A DNA stretch of 11,174 bases from Collybiopsis luxurians FD-317 M1. Lineage: Eukaryota; Basidiomycota; Agaricomycetes; Agaricales; Omphalotaceae. The position numbers were made by a program, and so were the translations under genes. The stretch spans positions 17,213 to 28,386 of the forward strand of contig KN834875.1 of assembly GCA_000827265.1 (NCBI GenBank), in the 5' to 3' direction. Position 1 is the first letter of the stretch; the number at the start of each line of letters is the position of its first letter. The notes beneath the pieces are model-generated. The model did no database searches, was not told the origin of the DNA, and saw nothing but the letters and a program-made list of their open reading frames with translations. Shown here in pieces: positions 8,077 through 11,174 of this stretch.

Positions 8077-8539
8077 GCATTCCCCTCCCGAACCAGCGCT
8101 CCACCTCACATTCAAGCGTTTGCGCAAACTGCGCCATCCCGTTCTTCCCATACGCCGGGGATCGCGTCCGTGGAGTCCACCGCTCACGCATAGGTTGAGA
8201 GCGCAGACTCAGTCTATCCCTTCTCCGTCGCCCAGATTCTTTAGTCCATTCCAAGGGCACACCATTGCTAACCAGTCCGATGGAAGCGCTGGTTCGGAAG
8301 GCAGAGCCAGTTCTCGTTCAGTGGTTTTCAAATTGGTTGATTCGAATATATAATAATATATGCGTATCCATCTTGATGTATATACTACGGTAGGGAGCTC
8401 TGTTCCACTGGAGACACTGTCTTCATTTCAGTACCGAATAATTATCATGTTCCCTGTGCTCGACTCCACCTCCAATGGCAACAGTCTCACTACCAGAACA
8501 TTTTTCTCGTCAACCTTCGGCGTATCAGCGAGAAGCCCG

Positions 8540-8770
8540 GAGCAAGATCGTAGACCAACAGTCGAGTTTGGTGAGATTCTCGGAGTTCGTTTCGGACATT
8601 TGACAGATGACGATGAAACTAAAGACGAAGGTGGTGATAGATGTAGGGGAAGAGTGCCATGAGTACAGTTCATATTGAAAAAAGATAAGATTGCCCAATG
8701 CACGTACGATGGTCGTTAGGATGTGACTGAAAGAAAACACATTGAGAGAGGCCATTAACGAGCACTGGGA
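8540..8770. repeat. Repeat fragment R2
   Basis: This fragment resembles about 9085-9325 of R3 in the same orientation. Shared anchors are ACGTACGATGGTCGTTAGGATG (8701) versus ACGTACGATGATCGTTAGGATG (9256), ATTGAGAGAGGCCATTAACGAGC (8741) versus GTTGAGAGAGACCGTCAACGAGC (9305), and GATAGATG near 8636 versus 9172. Similarity ends near 8770, beyond which R3 continues alone. R2 and R3 therefore form a partial, spaced direct duplication. Confidence 0.65.
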
Positions 8771-9084
8771 GTAATGACGAGCATTACATGAGCTCACCGG
8801 AAGGAGCGCATCGTACAACTGATGTCGTTTGAGACCACCGAAACGTTCTGTACGATGCTGTTCCATGGCGATAGCCAGATACCTCGAGGAGGATTGTACG
8901 GCGCCATGGTACCACTGGCAGGTGGTCTAGTGCTTCAACCCTGGTCATAGTCCACCCCGAGTCTGGCTCATTCTCCTCGCACTCGTGCAAATGACGCTCC
9001 AGACGGGACCAAAAAAGCCTCTAAGGGTGTTGATACCAGAATCTCCGCTGGTTAAATATTTGTTTCATCGACTCCTATGGTATG

Positions 9085-10490
9085 TCCACGAGAGGCGGTC
9101 GGATTTGGTCGACTTTGACAATTGCAATATGGCGATACCGTGAAGACGACGAAACCGATTCGGAGGTTGACGATAGATGACGCAGAGGCCTTGAAAACTC
9201 AGGGTGATTACCTTGGGTGCAGTTAATATCGAAAATGGATAGGATTGAGCGGTGAACGTACGATGATCGTTAGGATGGAGAAAAACGTAACTGAAAAGAA
9301 ATGCGTTGAGAGAGACCGTCAACGAGCTCCGCATAGCACGTCGGCGTGACTGAAAGTATTCTACTATCAGCGACTATTCCTATTGCCGGCAAATAGTACG
9401 CACCCATAGCTGCGTCGAATAATGCAAGTGATCAAATAGTAGACTTCTGCCCTCCTCTACGCACATTCAAACTAGCAATTCGTGCACGCACTCAATGCGA
9501 TGGTCACGAATCCCACCCCGAAGTGAACGAACCAACATTCGGACTAAAGAATACCATGAGTGTTCTAGCTCGGCCATTTCAAGGAATCAACAGACCTGCA
9601 GGTCGCGGCGATGGTCACGATCGTCGAACCCAACCTGGTCGTGACACTGATACTGAGACCGCCAATCATACAGATAAAGATGTTCCGCGGTGAAAAGAAG
9701 GCCTAGGGGATGATTGCAAGCAAGACAGGGAAGAGGAAGGGCGTAACGGTGTACGCGAGGAAGTCTGGTGCAAGGAATAGCATTTCCTATTTCTTGATTT
9801 GTCCGCTCGATAGGCAAGGATGGGAGAAACATCATGAAATGACAAGCCGTAGCGTACGCGGTGTTGAAGGTACCCCTCAACGAGGTTAAAGAGCTAGCCT
9901 ATAGAATAAGCAGCGTCGGTTTGACATTGTGTTTGAGTTGTAAAGGCACGCACGATACATAGCCCACACTCTAGCCAGCCGAAAAACTCGAGCTTTTCTT
10001 GCGGGAATTTTGAGGAAAAAGGACAAAAGAAGATTGGGAAAGGGTTCTTAGATTGAAGCTATGCCACGTAGAACGACGATAGCTTCTGCAAATGTAGGCG
10101 GTAAATAGATGGCCACACTCAGTAATGGATTGAGTGCGAAACATAAAACAGGTACGCACCTCCCCCTTGGACATTGATTCACAGACAATCAGAAACGGTA
10201 ATAGTCATTCCTGTTCACCGCAACCTGGAAATACCATTAAAATTCGTCAAAATTCGCTCGGACGCAACAGATCCGTGCCTTTACCTCGACACCAAAATCG
10301 AACCAGCGAACCTTTAGCTGTGGCCATTGCGGCCAAAGATTCCGACACCGAGGGCAAAAACATTCCGCAGCTACGATGAATGATAATCGATACAATGAAT
10401 CCAGGTCGTCGGGGCAACCTCGAATCCAATGTCAAGCCGTAAACGTGTCACGCGTCAGTGTACGCATCAACACCGGCTCCCGGTCCGGTA
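9085..10490. repeat. Dispersed repeat copy R3
   Basis: This is the most complete copy in the window. Positions 9305-10490 match R1 (1-1756) and about 9085-9325 match R2. It is much richer in CpG than R1 and has a single version of the block that is duplicated in R1, so it is closer to the ancestral state. The right limit is where the shared CACCGGCTCCCGGTCCGGTA ends. Its minus strand carries remnants of a protein-coding gene. Confidence 0.75.
9587..10435 (-). pseudogene. Decayed membrane-protein-like gene remnant (R3 copy)
   Basis: Reading the minus strand from right to left gives FLPSVSESLAAMATAKG and VRFW near 10300-10375, ALNPLLSVAIYLPPTFAEA near 10080-10140, RGTFNTAYATACHFMMFLP near 9820-9880, and FLAYTVTPFLFPVLLAII followed, after one stop, by FFSPRNIFICM near 9670-9760. 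The same pieces occur in R1. Several hydrophobic stretches suggest an integral membrane protein. The frames do not join without interruption, so either unseen introns or decay separate them. The family is unknown to me, and the 3' end may run on towards 9065 or beyond. Confidence 0.4.
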
Positions 10491-11174
10491 CAAAGTTGTG
10501 GACAAGCTTTAGATTGTGGAACGATCCTACAGCGCTCGAACGGAGTGCTCGTCAGAAGTGACACTCCCGCTGAGTTTTTAGTAAAAGGAAGTTCCTTTCG
10601 TACTTTAGCTTGGGTTTGTATGTAACATTGTCGCATGGAATGTATTTTGCTTTTAATGGACTTATAATACGGATGACGAGGTTGAAAACCTCCGGAATGG
10701 ACATGATCGTGGATATCGAGCGGTCAAGCCTTTCAGATGATCGAAATGCACATCGCTTTCGACGGGAAACCTTAATCATTGCTTGACCACGTTCTCCGCA
10801 TAATACCCACTATCCAACTTCGGAGCGTTTGGGGGTCCGGGGCGTCTTGCTCCCTCCTCCTGTACGTACAGTGACTGAAACTCATTATCATTCGCGGTAT
10901 CTCCGACCCACGAAAGTTCCTGTCGATATACTCGTGTTTTGATACACGCTCATCTACCCATGGAATTCTTGGTTCATATACTTTATAATATTACTACTCG
11001 TGTCTTGTTACATTACATACACGCTCTAACGACGCGATCGATCATGACTGTCATGTGGAGATTTGGTTAAACAGGATGCTATATATACATGGAATATATC
11101 GAACGCCGACTAGGTCGCACACGAGGCAGGTACAGACGCCGAAATCAATCAGGAAAACATATCAGCTGTCGTCG
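10491..11174. other. Right flank, no gene seen
   Basis: Beyond the repeat there is no frame with recognisable coding character. The only structure noted is a small hairpin-capable motif, CGTGTTTTGATACACG near 10933, with a related CTCGTGTCTTG...ACACGCTC motif near 10997-11026. Confidence 0.4.

Larger units (their letters stand above)
7643..8353 (+). pseudogene. Broken gene of unknown function with acidic tract
   Basis: The start MKFSFRFDRYVAGSVDVDVN is preceded by a CT-rich leader and AAAAGAAATG. The frame is lost at an 8-bp tandem duplication (7733-7748). Downstream, another frame reads LERVLIADVNPTAEARAG, which would continue the protein smoothly. A second frame change between about 7844 and 7911 leads to VWSEISLLGWLG, then an acidic tract EEDEEEEDEYE. 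A convincing intron (8026-8076) then joins to HSPPEPALHLTFKRLRKL and a Pro/Ser-rich tail ending at the stop before 8354. Coding quality of the pieces (a conserved-looking intron, an acidic and then a basic segment) suggests a real gene that is recently inactivated or allelic. A 44-nt intron 7718-7761 with weak donor GTCAAA would also restore phase, so inactivation is not certain. I do not recognise the family. The 3' end is also uncertain. Confidence 0.5.

Noticed and set aside
8360..8662. 100-codon plus-strand frame overlapping the start of R2
   Set aside because: It overlaps opposite-strand frames of similar length and enters repeat DNA, and no splice or family evidence supports it.
8784..8990. 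68-codon minus-strand frame between R2 and R3
   Set aside because: No motif or exon partner was seen, so it is probably a chance frame in CpG-rich DNA.
10933..11026. Hairpin-like CGTGT...ACACG motifs as a possible mobile-element end or terminator
   Set aside because: The stems are only about five bases and there is no matching element, so this is within chance expectation.

Overview
The window reads as nuclear DNA of a filamentous fungus, most likely a basidiomycete. The evidence is a gene cut by short introns (49-71 nt) with GT donors, CTAAT/CTGAT-like branch sites and AG acceptors, a TATA box followed by a pyrimidine-rich leader, and long gene-poor stretches of decayed repeat DNA. There is no bacterial operon structure, and I saw no RNA gene or CRISPR array.

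Layout. Positions 1-1756 are a decayed repeat (R1) with an internal duplication. From 1757 to about 2980 I see no gene. A TATA box (2985) and a CT-rich leader precede the main gene at 3122-4911: two jacalin-like lectin domains followed by an aerolysin-family pore-forming module. The gene has a 14-nt micro-exon. An in-frame TAG lies between the lectin and aerolysin parts, and an in-phase 54-nt candidate intron could remove it. Positions 4912-7642 hold the 3' flank, an orphan promoter-like module near 5610, and otherwise nothing I can support. A broken gene of unknown function lies at 7643-8353; its frame is disrupted by an 8-bp tandem duplication. From about 8540 the repeat family returns as a fragment (R2) and a long copy (R3, about 9085-10490) in the same orientation as R1. 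The last 680 bases show no gene.

R1 and R3 flank the lectin/aerolysin gene as direct repeats about 9.3 kb apart. In both, the minus strand keeps matching hydrophobic reading-frame fragments, so the repeat probably descends from a duplicated membrane-protein gene. R1 has lost most of its CpG sites relative to R3, which points to CpG-directed deamination of one copy.

The main gene fits a cytosolic, sugar-binding, pore-forming defence protein of the kind fungi carry in accessory regions. Whether it is expressed as a full fusion, as a lectin-only protein, or not at all depends on splicing across the TAG, which sequence alone cannot settle.
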